A stretch of 40,786 bases of DNA from Mesorhizobium ventifaucium (GTDB taxonomy: Bacteria; Pseudomonadota; Alphaproteobacteria; Rhizobiales; Rhizobiaceae): the NCBI RefSeq assembly GCF_935822925.1, contig NZ_CAKXZS010000049.1:1-40786 (forward strand), read 5' to 3'. Shown in pieces: positions 24,206 through 32,724 of the stretch. The translations under genes were made by a program, and so were the position numbers. Each line of letters begins with the position of its first letter. Position 1 is the stretch's first letter. The notes beneath the pieces were generated by a model. That model saw nothing but the letters and a program-made list of their open reading frames with translations, searched no databases and was not told where the DNA came from.

Positions 24206-24973
24206 GTGGATTTGAACGATCGAAAGAAGGACGTGATCCGCGAGACCGACGCCGAAGCGATCAGGCTGGCGAAGACGCTGATCCGCAGTGCCCGTTTCGG
24301 CGCGCTGGCGGTGATCGAGCCCGGGACCGGTTCGCCGCTGGCCAGCAGGGTTGGTGTTGCCACCGATATCGACGGCACGCCGCTGATCCTTGTGTCGATG
24401 CTGTCCGCCCATACCGGCGCGATCCTTGCCGACCCGCGCTGTTCGCTGCTTGTCGGCGAGCCCGGCAAGGGCGACCCGCTGGCGCACCCGCGGTTGACGC
24501 TCGTCTGTCGGGCGGCACGGCTTGAGCGTGGATCCGACGAGCACGCCCGCGCCGAACGGCGCTATCTCAACCGCAATCCCAAGGCGATGCTCTATGCCGG
24601 TCTTGGCGACTTCTCGATCTTCCGGCTCGAGCTGGAGCGCGCCAGTCTCAACGGCGGCTTTGGCAAGGCCTACCTGCTCGAACGCGCCGATCTGGTCACG
24701 ACCGCGCCGATCGTCGAAGAGCTTGCCGCTGGCGAACAATCAGCCCTCGACCATATGAATGCCGACCATAGCGACGCAATTGCCGTCTACGCGCACCACT
24801 TCGCCAAGGCAGCGGGCGACGGCTGGGTCGTCACCGGCTTTGACGCCGACGGCATGGACCTGGCATTGGGCGACGATGTCTGCCGGGTGTTCTTTCCCGA
24901 GCCATTGAGGACGGCGCGCGAGCTCAGGCATGTTCTGGTCGACATGGCAAAAACCGGCCGAGTGGCGGATTAA
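24206..24973 (+). CDS. HugZ-like pyridoxamine-phosphate-oxidase-fold protein with DUF2470 domain
   Basis: This 255-residue protein has an N-terminal split-barrel flavin-binding-like domain (ARFGALAVIEPGTGSPLASRVGVATD) and a C-terminal DUF2470-type domain (HMNADHSDAIAVYAHHF). The pair occurs in heme-iron utilisation proteins such as HugZ and HutZ, and in related plant proteins. The likely role is heme binding and degradation or a flavin-linked redox reaction. I chose the GTG at 24206 (MDLNDRKKD), the only good start ahead of the conserved region. Confidence 0.85.
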   Translation: MDLNDRKKDVIRETDAEAIRLAKTLIRSARFGALAVIEPGTGSPLASRVGVATDIDGTPLILVSMLSAHTGAILADPRCSLLVGEPGKGDPLAHPRLTLVCRAARLERGSDEHARAERRYLNRNPKAMLYAGLGDFSIFRLELERASLNGGFGKAYLLERADLVTTAPIVEELAAGEQSALDHMNADHSDAIAVYAHHFAKAAGDGWVVTGFDADGMDLALGDDVCRVFFPEPLRTARELRHVLVDMAKTGRVAD

Positions 24974-25146
24974 ACACAGTCCGACAGTTAATCGCGTTGG
25001 GTCGAAAGCAAGTCTTGAGGTTTGAGCGAGATGTTCTACCCTTTCCCGGTCGCGTTGAATCGGCAGCGCACATTCGCGAGTGAGCCTATGGAATCAGACG
25101 CTATTGCCCCCATAGCGCCGGATGAACAGGAAGGTATGGGGGATCG

Positions 25147-25485
25147 ATGGTCTCGAAAAAGCTAATCGCCAATACCGAATCAGCGGCTTCGTTTCTGACG
25201 CTGATGGGCAACGAGAAACGACTGTTGATCATGATCTACCTGGCCGACGGTGAAATGTCGGTCGGCGCTATCGCCGAAAAGGTTCTGCTCAGCCAATCCG
25301 CCCTGTCACAGCATCTAGCCAAACTGCGGGCGCTCGATCTCGTCGAGACAAGGCGCGACCGGCAGATGATCTACTATTCCTGCAAATCCGATGCCGTGCG
25401 CGAACTTCTCAACACGCTGGACGGGATTTTCGGCGAGGGTGAGCTATCGCAGATGGCATACCGCCCGCGTCGCTCCGGGACTTGA
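25147..25485 (+). CDS. ArsR-family winged-helix regulator, NolR-like
   Basis: This 112-residue protein has the ArsR helix-turn-helix, with LMGNEKRLLIMIYLADGEMS and the recognition helix in VLLSQSALSQHLAKLRALDLV, then a wing, RRDRQMIYYSC. No cysteine pair for metal sensing is present. The helix sequence is close to NolR, the rhizobial regulator of nodulation and stress genes. I would call it NolR-like, not NolR itself. ATG 25147 follows GAAGGTATGGGGGATCG. No obvious target lies next door. Confidence 0.85.
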   Translation: MVSKKLIANTESAASFLTLMGNEKRLLIMIYLADGEMSVGAIAEKVLLSQSALSQHLAKLRALDLVETRRDRQMIYYSCKSDAVRELLNTLDGIFGEGELSQMAYRPRRSGT

Positions 25486-25494
25486 CCGGCCAAT

Positions 25495-25650
25495 GTATGT
25501 CGCCCAAAGCCTGCCCTTGGGCTTGACCCGAGCGTGCGAAGCGGTTTTGGGATAACGACATGCATAAAAGCAAGAACTGGCCCAAGCACCCCCTACCTCG
25601 ATGACGGTTCTTAGAGCGACTTGCGTCCACTTGGATGCAGAAAGTACTTT
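25495..25650. repeat. Dispersed repeats between NolR-like and TrmH genes
   Basis: The stretch includes a GCCCTTGGGCTTGACCCG stem related to the one after leuA, the 27-bp copy at 25543-25569 shared exactly with 22132-22158, and a second family at 25613-25650 (TTAGAGCGACTTGCGTCC to AAAGTAC). The second family also appears at 35065-35104. No gene fits between 25486 and 25720. Confidence 0.7.
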
Positions 25651-25720
25651 GGATCCACGCACCGAACTGTCCGAAAGCGCACTACGATTTTCGGAGCGAT
25701 GCGTGTCCGCCGAGGCAAGC

Positions 25721-26524
25721 ATGCGCCCGATTCGTATCGAAGACCCGCAAGACCCGCGCGTCGCCGCCTATCTCGACATTCGCGAGCGCGATCTTGCCGG
25801 CCGGCAGGGCCGTTTCATTGCCGAAGGCAAGGGGGTGCTCGAAGCGCTGCTCGCGGCCAAACGCTTTACCGCCGAATCGGTGCTGGTACTCGAAAACCGG
25901 CTGGCAGGCCTCGACGCAACCCTGCGCAAGGCGCCCGCGGACCTTCCGGTCTACGTGGCGGCCAGCGAGGTCATGGACAGGATTGCCGGCTTTCACATGC
26001 ATCGCGGCATACTGGCGATCGGCCGCAAGGGCGAGGCGCAGCCTGCTGAGGCCTTGCTGGATACCCTGCCCGCCCGCGCGTTGATCGTCGTGCTGGTCGG
26101 CATCGCCAACCATGACAATATGGGCTCGATCTTTCGCAACGCCGCCGCCTTCGGCGCCGATGCGGTGTTTCAGGACGCGACCTGCTGCGATCCTCTGTAC
26201 CGCAAGGCAATCCGCGTTTCGGTCGGCGCCGCGCTGAAAATTCCTTTTGCCTGCTTCACTGAGACCGTCGGCTTCACGGCGGCGCTCGACCGGCTGGGCT
26301 TCGGCCAATTCGCGTTGTCGCCGCGCGGGCAAACCGACATCCGCGACGCGAAAAGGACCGAACGGCTGGCACTCTATCTCGGCACTGAAGGCGAAGGCCT
26401 GCCCGAGATACTGCTCGCCCGGCTCCGGACGGTGCGGATCGATATGGCAGAAGGCTTCGACAGCCTGAACGTCGCCGCCGCGTCAGCCATCGCATTACAT
26501 CATTTCTCGGCACGCAGGACCTGA
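25721..26524 (+). CDS. TrmH/SpoU-family RNA 2'-O-methyltransferase
   Basis: This 267-residue protein has a substrate-binding domain followed by a SPOUT knot: VLVGIANHDNMGSIFRNAAAF, GADAVFQDATCCDPLYRKAIRVSVGAALKIPF and LGTEGEGLPEILL. These are the three SpoU motifs. Such enzymes methylate ribose in tRNA or rRNA. ATG 25721 has GAGG upstream; the earlier frame from 25601 runs through a repeat and is unlikely. Confidence 0.9.
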   Translation: MRPIRIEDPQDPRVAAYLDIRERDLAGRQGRFIAEGKGVLEALLAAKRFTAESVLVLENRLAGLDATLRKAPADLPVYVAASEVMDRIAGFHMHRGILAIGRKGEAQPAEALLDTLPARALIVVLVGIANHDNMGSIFRNAAAFGADAVFQDATCCDPLYRKAIRVSVGAALKIPFACFTETVGFTAALDRLGFGQFALSPRGQTDIRDAKRTERLALYLGTEGEGLPEILLARLRTVRIDMAEGFDSLNVAAASAIALHHFSARRT

Positions 26525-26553
26525 GCCGCACAAGTCAGCATCGCTGCCTGGGC

Positions 26554-27720
26554 TCAATGCACCGATTCGGCCTTCTGCAGCGCCCGCACGCGATCGGCAA
26601 GGCTGCGTTCACCGCTTCCCGGTGGGTTGGGTGCGGCAAGCGCCTTTGCGATCGGCGATTCCGGGCCGTCGAGCTTCGCCGTCAGGGCGACGACCTGCGC
26701 CGCCAGGTCGCTCATCTGCTCGCGCAATGCAGCGCTGGCGCGGCGCGCATCGTCGCCGCCTTCGGATTTGGATGCCTCGAAGGCGGCAAGATCCGTTTTC
26801 AGTTTCTTGTTCTCGCGGGCCAGTTCCGTCAGCCTCGCCTCCAACCGCTCGCGGTCGCTGTAGAGCTTGGCGATGGCTTTTTGGGTGTCGTCGTCCTTGA
26901 CGGCCGGATCGGCCCGACTGACTTGCGCTCCGACGAGACGCACCGCCGACGGGTTTTCCACGCTTTCGCTTTTCAGCTTTTCGCGAAGCCGCACGATTTC
27001 CTTTTCGCGGCGTTCAAGCTTGTCCTCGCGATCGGCAAGCGTGGCGAGTAGGCGCTCGATCTTCCTGTCCAGTTCGCCGGTCCTTTTCTTCTCGGCCTTC
27101 AACGCGTCCCGCGCGGCCTTGCTCTCGGCCGCGATCTCCTGTTGGCGTCTGTCCGCCTCCTTGCGCTGGCCGCGCAGCACGGAAATGTCATCGGCCAGTT
27201 TTTGCAGTTGGGATTCGCGCGCCACAAGTTCGATCTGACGGCTGCTGGAGGAAAAGCTGGCGTCGTCATACATGTGCTCCAGTTTTTTCAGCTCGAGCAC
27301 ACGCTTTTCCAGGGCATGCTCGGTTTGAGCAAGCCGATCCGACAAAAGTTGCAACTGGTCTTTGCGCTGCCGAAGGTCTTCGCCCTTGACCTCGAGTTCC
27401 GAAAGCGCCTGTTGCTTGTCCTTCCTCTCGAGCGCCAGCTCCTTCAGCGCCTCGCGGCCACGGCCGATCTCGACAAGCTGTTCGGCCGATTTCTCGCGCA
27501 ACGACTTGACGCTCATCTCAAGCCGACGCGTCGACATGGCGAACTCGGCGCGGATGCGGTCCTTTTCCGCCTGGATCTCGGCCAGCGTCAGCGGCATCGA
27601 GCCCTCGACGCGTTTACGCGTCAGCATCACGGCCCGCCGCCAGATGGCCGGGGCAATCATCAGCGCCAGAAAGCCGGCGCAGAGAAAGCCGAGGACAAAG
27701 AACAGGACCGACTGAATCAA
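26554..27720 (-). CDS. Membrane-anchored coiled-coil protein
   Basis: This 388-residue protein has one N-terminal transmembrane segment (VLFFVLGFLCAGFLALMIAP, about 5-24), then nearly 330 residues of Glu/Lys/Arg-rich heptads, with no globular catalytic domain seen. The organisation suits a structural or scaffold role at the inner membrane. Similar proteins are conserved in Rhizobiales, but I cannot name a function. It is followed on the same strand by the TrmH gene's convergent end, with about 30 bp between stops. Confidence 0.75.
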   Translation of the reverse strand: MIQSVLFFVLGFLCAGFLALMIAPAIWRRAVMLTRKRVEGSMPLTLAEIQAEKDRIRAEFAMSTRRLEMSVKSLREKSAEQLVEIGRGREALKELALERKDKQQALSELEVKGEDLRQRKDQLQLLSDRLAQTEHALEKRVLELKKLEHMYDDASFSSSSRQIELVARESQLQKLADDISVLRGQRKEADRRQQEIAAESKAARDALKAEKKRTGELDRKIERLLATLADREDKLERREKEIVRLREKLKSESVENPSAVRLVGAQVSRADPAVKDDDTQKAIAKLYSDRERLEARLTELARENKKLKTDLAAFEASKSEGGDDARRASAALREQMSDLAAQVVALTAKLDGPESPIAKALAAPNPPGSGERSLADRVRALQKAESVH

Positions 27721-27868
27721 GGTGACTATCCGTTATGAACGGCAAACAACTGTAAAGGAATGTGCCACGTTCGCATGACGGAATTCCAGTGCCGCGGCAA
27801 GGGTCTGCCGCAGCAATGTTCAGACCGTCGATCCTGGAACCAATCGCGGTGACGGGGCAACCGCTTGC

Positions 27869-28450
27869 TCAGAATGGATTCCAGGTGGCGCGCTGGGTAA
27901 GCTTGAGATAGCCGAGATTGACGCCAAGCCGGGCGCCGACGCCGGTACGGATCGGCACCAGCAGCACATTGTTGTTCTTCATCACGTTGAAGCCGACGCC
28001 AGCCACGAGGTAGGCGGAGCCGGCAAGGCCGCCGAAACGATTGTAGAGGCTGTTCACATCGTCGAGATTATAGACCAGCATCATCACCCGCGAGCCCTCG
28101 CCGCCAAAATCCCAGCCGAGCGACGGGCCCTGCCAGAACACTTTGTGATCGCCGGCATTCTTGGTGTAGAGTGTGCCTTCGCCATAGGTCAGGCCACCGA
28201 TCAGGGCGCCCGAGCCCTCCTCGCCAAGCAAATAGCCATTGGGCAGGCCGTAGGAGGCGAAAATCTTCTCCACGACGGTGGCGAGCCCGCCCGACGTCGC
28301 ACCGAAGAATTTATGACCGGAATCGACGACCTCCTGAGCGGTGTATTCCTGGGCCCGCGAAGGCGAGGTTGAAAAGACGACAAGGCCCATGAGAGCGATC
28401 GCCATTGAGATGACACGGAAAACACTCCGGTCGTAGTATCGGGAAAACAT
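27869..28450 (-). CDS. eipA: EipA-like periplasmic envelope protein (DUF1134)
   Basis: This 193-residue protein begins with a signal peptide (about 1-34, cleavage after SRAQ or close by) and continues with the DUF1134 core: YTAQEVVDSGHKFFG, GALIGGLTYGEGTLYTKN and VGFNVMKNNN. In Brucella abortus the DUF1134 protein EipA is a periplasmic factor for envelope integrity. The start ATG is at 28450. It is a single gene with an upstream region of about 350 bp. Confidence 0.85.
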   Translation of the reverse strand: MFSRYYDRSVFRVISMAIALMGLVVFSTSPSRAQEYTAQEVVDSGHKFFGATSGGLATVVEKIFASYGLPNGYLLGEEGSGALIGGLTYGEGTLYTKNAGDHKVFWQGPSLGWDFGGEGSRVMMLVYNLDDVNSLYNRFGGLAGSAYLVAGVGFNVMKNNNVLLVPIRTGVGARLGVNLGYLKLTQRATWNPF

Positions 28451-28804
28451 GCTTCCAATCTCCGTCAGGGAGCACTTTCGCCGACGCCTCGCATCCGTGC
28501 GGCTCTTTGGCGGCCGTTAAGAATGACTGTTACGGACAAACTATGCCGTAATCCTTTTTCAACCATTAAGCTTTCAAACGAAAATGGCGGTTAGAAGGCT
28601 GGTTTCGAGCTGGTTTCGCGTCGGCCCGCAATATCCGCACCCTGCTTGAACACACCATTTTCGCTAACGACAATTCCGGATCTGTTGCTGCACGCTCAGG
28701 CGCTGTGTATTCAGTAGGCCTTGGGAGAGAGTGTGATTCGTGTGGACAGGGTGATCATTGATCACCCGGCCATTTCCAGTGAAATTTTGCAGGGACTTTC
28801 GCCG
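28451..28804. other. Divergent intergenic region between eipA and chpT
   Basis: No gene is convincing here; it should hold leftward promoter elements for eipA and rightward elements for chpT. AT-rich stretches occur at 28550-28590 and GC-rich ones near 28610-28640. No clear CtrA box (TTAA-N7-TTAA) is visible. Confidence 0.35.
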
Positions 28805-29434
28805 ATGGCCGAGCTTTTCACCCTTTCCGCACCCGATCTCGCCGCGCTTTTGTGCAGTCGGGTCTGCCACGACATCATTTCGCCGGTCGGCGCCATAAAC
28901 AACGGGCTTGAGCTGCTCGACGAAGGCGGCGCCGACGAAGACGCCATGAAATTGATTCGCCAGAGCGCCAGAAACGCTTCGGCCCGCCTGCAATTCGCCC
29001 GCATCGCCTTCGGCGCAGCCGGTTCTGCCGGCATGATGATCGACACTGGGGATGCCGAGGCCGTTGCGATCGCCTTCTTGAAGAACGAGAAGCCGGAACT
29101 GATCTGGAATGGAACCCGTGCGCTGCTGCCGAAGAACAAGGTAAAGCTGCTGCTCAATCTCATTCTCGTCGCCAACGCTGCCATTCCGCGTGGCGGTAAG
29201 CTTACGGTCACGCTTGAAAACCTCGACACAGAACCACGCTTTGCGCTCGCGGCGAGCGGTCCGATGCTGCGCGTGCCGCCCAAATTCCTAGAGCTCCATT
29301 CCGGCAACAAGCCTGAAGAACCGATCGACGCGCATTCGGTGCAGCCCTACTACACGCTGCTTTTGGCGCGCGAGGCGAACATGACGATATCAATCCACGC
29401 GACCGCAGAAGAAATCGTCCTCTCGGCTGCTTGA
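28805..29434 (+). CDS. chpT: ChpT histidine phosphotransferase
   Basis: ChpT passes phosphate from the CckA kinase to CtrA and CpdR, so it couples the cell-cycle phosphorelay. This 209-residue protein has the phosphorylated His22 in CSRVCHDIISPVGAINNGLELL, the DHp-like helical pair, and a degenerate ATPase-like domain. I chose ATG 28805; the frame from 28721 gives a hydrophobic extension without support. It lies upstream of a receiver gene and of ctrA, a sensible group for the pathway. Confidence 0.9.
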   Translation: MAELFTLSAPDLAALLCSRVCHDIISPVGAINNGLELLDEGGADEDAMKLIRQSARNASARLQFARIAFGAAGSAGMMIDTGDAEAVAIAFLKNEKPELIWNGTRALLPKNKVKLLLNLILVANAAIPRGGKLTVTLENLDTEPRFALAASGPMLRVPPKFLELHSGNKPEEPIDAHSVQPYYTLLLAREANMTISIHATAEEIVLSAA

Positions 29435-29675
29435 ATTGCCAAGCTGATTGAAAAGAACAGACAAGCGTTGTTCAGACAATATTTACGCGCCATTACGGCC
29501 GAATGAAATGGACCTCCCAGGCTAGTCGGCCGAAGCATCGGTAAAGAAGTTTCCGTAAAAGCTGTTCTGGCAAGAATTTTATCTATTGGCTTTTCAGCTT
29601 CTTTACCGGATTGACCCTACGGTGCCTCCCAGACCGCGACGCTGCCGGGTTGCCGCATGGCAAAGAGGGCCGGAA

Positions 29676-30044
29676 ATGAAACGCTGCATGCTCATCGACG
29701 ATTCGAGCGTCATCAGGAGGGTTGCAAAGCGCATCCTGGGTGGTTCCGACATGCTGGTCATCGAAGCAGCTACCGGGCTTGATGCGGTTGAGATGTGCAC
29801 TGCCGACATGCCGGATATCATCATTGTCGACGGCGCCTTGCCGGACATGCAGGCCGAGGACGTCATCCGCCGCGTACGCGCCATGGAAAGTCCGATACAA
29901 CCCCAGATCCTGATTTCGCTGGTTGAGGTCGACGTCGCATCGATCATGCGCGCAAAGCGCGCCGGCGCCCAAGGCTATCTGCTGAAGCCGTTCACTCGGC
30001 CACAACTTCTCGAACGCTTCCGCACCTTGAGATTTGCAGCCTGA
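29676..30044 (+). CDS. Single-domain response regulator receiver
   Basis: This 122-residue receiver keeps the acidic pocket Asp8/Asp9 (MLIDDSS), a phospho-acceptor Asp52 in IIIVDGALPD, a signalling Ser81 and Lys104 in LLKPF. It has no output domain. Sequence does not match CpdR or DivK clearly, so I leave it unnamed. It begins at ATG 29676, with GAGGGCCGG upstream, 241 bp after chpT. Its position between chpT and ctrA suggests a role near the same phosphorelay. Confidence 0.85.
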   Translation: MKRCMLIDDSSVIRRVAKRILGGSDMLVIEAATGLDAVEMCTADMPDIIIVDGALPDMQAEDVIRRVRAMESPIQPQILISLVEVDVASIMRAKRAGAQGYLLKPFTRPQLLERFRTLRFAA

Positions 30045-30111
30045 TTCGCCGCCGCTGGCGCATGGCCGCGGCAATCGGCGCTCCAATATCCGCGACAATA
30101 ACATAAAACGC

Positions 30112-30136
30112 AAAATCCGGCCGAAGCCGGATTTTT
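30112..30136. terminator. Bidirectional Rho-independent terminator between receiver gene and ctrA
   Basis: A 10-bp stem pairs AAAATCCGGC (30112-30121) with GCCGGATTTT (30126-30135) around a CGAA loop, with T-runs on both strands. It lies between two convergent genes and would stop both transcripts. Confidence 0.85.
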
Positions 30137-30169
30137 GTCGGAAAAATCGATCGAATCGGCGTCGTCAGT

Positions 30170-30865
30170 TCAGGCGCTGACGCGGATGTCTTCCGGCTCG
30201 CGCAGCACGTAGCCGCGACCCCAAACCGTCTCGATGTAGTTCTGGCCGCCGGAAGCAGCGTCGAGCTTCTTGCGCAGCTTGCAGATGAAGACGTCGATGA
30301 TCTTCAGTTCCGGTTCGTCCATGCCGCCGTAAAGGTGGTTGAGGAACATTTCCTTCGTGAGCGTAGTGCCCTTGCGCAGCGAGAGCAGCTCCAGCATCTG
30401 GTATTCCTTGCCGGTCAGATGCACGCGCTGGCCACCGACCTCAACGGTCTTGGCATCAAGGTTGACCACCAGGTCGCCGGTGGTGATGACCGACTGGGCA
30501 TGGCCCTTAGAACGGCGCACGATGGCGTGGATGCGGGCGACCAGTTCGTCCTTGTGGAACGGCTTGGTCATATAGTCGTCAGCGCCGAAGCCGAGGCCAC
30601 GTACCTTGTCCTCGATGCCGGCCATGCCGGAGAGGATCAGGATCGGCGTCTTCACTTTGGAAAGGCGAAGTGTTCTCAACACCTCATATCCCGACATGTC
30701 GGGGAGATTGAGATCGAGCAGGATGATGTCGTAGTCGTAGAGCTTACCTAGATCGACACCTTCTTCGCCAAGATCCGTCGTATAGACATTGAAACTTTCC
30801 GATTTCAGCATCAGCTCGATGCTTTGTGCGGTCGCACTGTCATCTTCTATCAGCAGAACACGCAT
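30170..30865 (-). CDS. ctrA: CtrA cell-cycle response regulator
   Basis: CtrA is the master regulator of cell cycle, division and motility genes in alphaproteobacteria. This 231-residue protein has an N-terminal receiver (acidic pocket Asp8/Asp9, acceptor Asp51 in ILLDLNLPDMSG, Lys in MTKPFHKDE) and a C-terminal OmpR-type winged helix (LSLRKGTTLTKEMFLNHLYGG, ELKIIDVFICKLRKKLD). The start ATG 30865 follows AAAAGGGG. The upstream region has clustered GANTC motifs, as in other rhizobial ctrA promoters. Confidence 0.97.
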   Translation of the reverse strand: MRVLLIEDDSATAQSIELMLKSESFNVYTTDLGEEGVDLGKLYDYDIILLDLNLPDMSGYEVLRTLRLSKVKTPILILSGMAGIEDKVRGLGFGADDYMTKPFHKDELVARIHAIVRRSKGHAQSVITTGDLVVNLDAKTVEVGGQRVHLTGKEYQMLELLSLRKGTTLTKEMFLNHLYGGMDEPELKIIDVFICKLRKKLDAASGGQNYIETVWGRGYVLREPEDIRVSA

Positions 30866-31315
30866 TTCATTCCCCTTTTCTGCTGCCGGACCTTTTCACG
30901 ACCCGTCCAGGACCGGAGCAGTGATTGCCTGAGCAGAGGCTGCCATCGAATGGTTAACAAAACCTAATTCCGTGCCGTTGACGGTATCAGATTTTTTAAC
31001 CCCTTTCTACACCTTGTTGAATCTAATAGTGAATCACAGAACCAACCGCTAATGCAAAACATTAATAAGCCAGACTAAGTGACTCCAGGGACTCGCTGGC
31101 CGTGCTTCCGCTTCGAGCGCCTGAATTTTTACCCGGCCTTAAGTCCTGAGCCGTATGATTAACAATGCCCGTAAACGAATGGTTACCGCCGGCAAAAAAC
31201 TTTAGGATTTTGTTTCCCATAGTTCCGGTAAAGTCGGTGGAAGCGGATCGAAGCCTGCGTTTGCCAGGCGGATTGGACGATATGTGCAGGTGTGCGTTTC
31301 CAGGAGTACCGAATC
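30866..31315. promoter_or_regulatory. ctrA-fliJ divergent regulatory region with clustered GANTC sites
   Basis: The 450-bp region separates ctrA and fliJ. GANTC, the CcrM methylation motif, appears at 31019-31023, 31031-31035, 31081-31085, 31090-31094 and 31311-31315; four lie in 76 bp. By chance one is expected about every 256 bp. A GGTTAAC half-site is at 30952-30958, but no full CtrA box is visible. In other alphaproteobacteria ctrA is timed by CcrM methylation, so the cluster is likely functional. Confidence 0.65.
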
Positions 31316-31693
31316 ATGAAGTCACGTGAAAACCTCGTTCGGCTGAAGCAGTTTCAGGTGAACGAGAAGCGGCGGCAGTTGCTGCAACTCGACATGATGA
31401 TCGCCGAATTCGAGCGCATGGCTGTCGAACTGGAACTCCAGATCACTGCCGAAGAAAAGAAAGCCGGCATCACCGACATCAACCATTTTGCCTATCCGAC
31501 CTTCGCTAAGGCAGCGCGCCTGCGCCGCGACAATCTCAGGAATTCGCAAAGCGACCTCGCCCAGCAGCGTAGCGTTGCCGAATCACTGCTCGGCGAAGCC
31601 GAAGCGGAGCTATCCAAGGCAGAAATGCTGGAATCGCGCGACACCAAGATCCGCGACGCCGAGACCGGCGGCCGCAGCGCCATGATCGGCTGA
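31316..31693 (+). CDS. fliJ: FliJ-like flagellar export chaperone
   Basis: This 125-residue protein is an almost continuous alpha-helix with heptads (ENLVRLKQFQVNEKRRQLLQ at the start), the size and pattern of FliJ. FliJ links the flagellar export ATPase FliI to the export gate. ATG 31316 has AGGAG 9 nt upstream. It is divergent from ctrA, an arrangement seen in related Rhizobiales. fliI itself is not in the window. Confidence 0.75.
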   Translation: MKSRENLVRLKQFQVNEKRRQLLQLDMMIAEFERMAVELELQITAEEKKAGITDINHFAYPTFAKAARLRRDNLRNSQSDLAQQRSVAESLLGEAEAELSKAEMLESRDTKIRDAETGGRSAMIG

Positions 31694-31715
31694 AAACAAG
31701 GCTTTAAGGCCAGTC

Positions 31716-31737
31716 AACGCCCAGCGATCAGGGCGTT
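31716..31737 (+). terminator. Stem-loop downstream of fliJ
   Basis: A 7-bp stem pairs AACGCCC (31716-31722) with GGGCGTT (31731-31737) around an 8-nt loop. No long T-run follows, so it is a weak terminator candidate. Confidence 0.45.
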
Positions 31738-31865
31738 GCTCATCTGGAACGTCGCCGCTCATTGGTCGAGCTGCCGCCCCGTTCAGGGCCTACGCTACCG
31801 AATCCCGTTTATGTTCCGCGACCTTATCTGATTGAGCAGCGGTTCTGAACCATCTTGCAAGCGTC

Positions 31866-32037
31866 GCGCCGCCCCTCATCTGGCTGCAGCCATCTTCTCC
31901 CGTGAACGGGGAGAAGGACGCCGTCCTCAAAGATTTCGCCAATCTCCAGCGTCGCAGAAAGAGCGCCAAGGCTGCGGCCAGCTTCTTTCTCCCCGTAAAC
32001 GGGGAGAAATGCCCGGCAGGGCAATGAGGGGCGGCGC
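31866..32037. repeat. Mosaic palindromic intergenic element (RIME-like)
   Basis: A 14-bp inverted repeat, GCGCCGCCCCTCAT (31866-31879) and ATGAGGGGCGGCGC (32024-32037), bounds the element. Inside are two CTCCCCGTxAACGGGGAG-type hairpins near 31899-31916 and 31988-32006. This is the plan of rhizobial intergenic mosaic elements. It fills most of the gap between fliJ and sciP. Confidence 0.75.
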
Positions 32038-32174
32038 CGGACGATCGAAATAAGTCGCAACACTCGACGACGCCTCCACCCCGGCCATTCGGTGCTTGCG
32101 CACCACGCGCCATGCTGGCGGCACTCGCAAAAATGGCGCGGATTGTCGCGCCTTTTGAGTTCGTCGAACCAGCC

Positions 32175-32450
32175 TTAATGCCGATATTGCTGGATGCGCG
32201 TGGTGCGCAGCCCGGCAAGGCCATATTCGTCGATCGACGCCTGCCAGGACAGGAATTCCTCGGTGGTCAGCTTGTAGCGCTGGCATGCCTCGTCGAGGCT
32301 CAAAAGCCCACCGCGCACCGCCGCTACCACTTCGGCCTTGCGCCGGATAACCCAGCGACGTGTGTTCGTCGGCGGCAGATCGGCAATCGTAAGTGGGCTG
32401 CCGTCAGGCCCGATAACATATTTGACGCGCGGTCTAACAAGATCGGTCAT
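32175..32450 (-). CDS. sciP: SciP (DUF1153), small inhibitor of CtrA
   Basis: This 91-residue protein has the DUF1153 signature VKYVIGPDGSPLTIADLP followed by RRWVIRRKAEVVAAVRGGLL and a second helix, CQRYKLTTEEFLSWQ. In Caulobacter SciP binds CtrA and blocks its transcription activity late in the cell cycle. The ATG at 32450 has AGAGAG upstream. A near-consensus CtrA box lies 57 bp upstream, which fits CtrA-driven negative feedback. Confidence 0.9.
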   Translation of the reverse strand: MTDLVRPRVKYVIGPDGSPLTIADLPPTNTRRWVIRRKAEVVAAVRGGLLSLDEACQRYKLTTEEFLSWQASIDEYGLAGLRTTRIQQYRH

Positions 32451-32506
32451 CGTACTCTCTACTAAAAACTCAAAGACCCAATCCCCACCACATTACCGCC
32501 ACAGCT

Positions 32507-32521
32507 TTAAAAATTGCCTAA
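32507..32521 (-). promoter_or_regulatory. Near-consensus CtrA box upstream of sciP
   Basis: Read on the minus strand the site is TTAG-GCAATTT-TTAA, one mismatch from TTAA-N7-TTAA. It lies 57-71 bp upstream of the sciP start. CtrA activates sciP in Caulobacter, so it probably does so here. Confidence 0.5.
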
Positions 32522-32724
32522 GCGAACGCTAATAGCTAGGTAAGGATCATGAACGCCGCGTTAGTCTTTTCGTCGGCATTTGAGATATCTGCCCGCAAGC
32601 GCCAAATCCATTCTAAAAAAATCGGCCGGTTCGCGAAGCTGGCGCACCCGGAAAGCTTGACCTATATTCCGGCCATGGGCATTCAAGCGCCGTCATTCAG
32701 AGCGCCTTGCAGAACGAAAGAACC

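Noticed and set aside
30952..30968. Candidate CtrA box GGTTAAC-N-TAAT in the ctrA promoter
   Set aside because: The second half departs from TTAA at two positions, so it is only a half-site.
31866..32037. CRISPR-like array
   Set aside because: The repeats are inverted hairpins, only two units, and there are no regular spacers.
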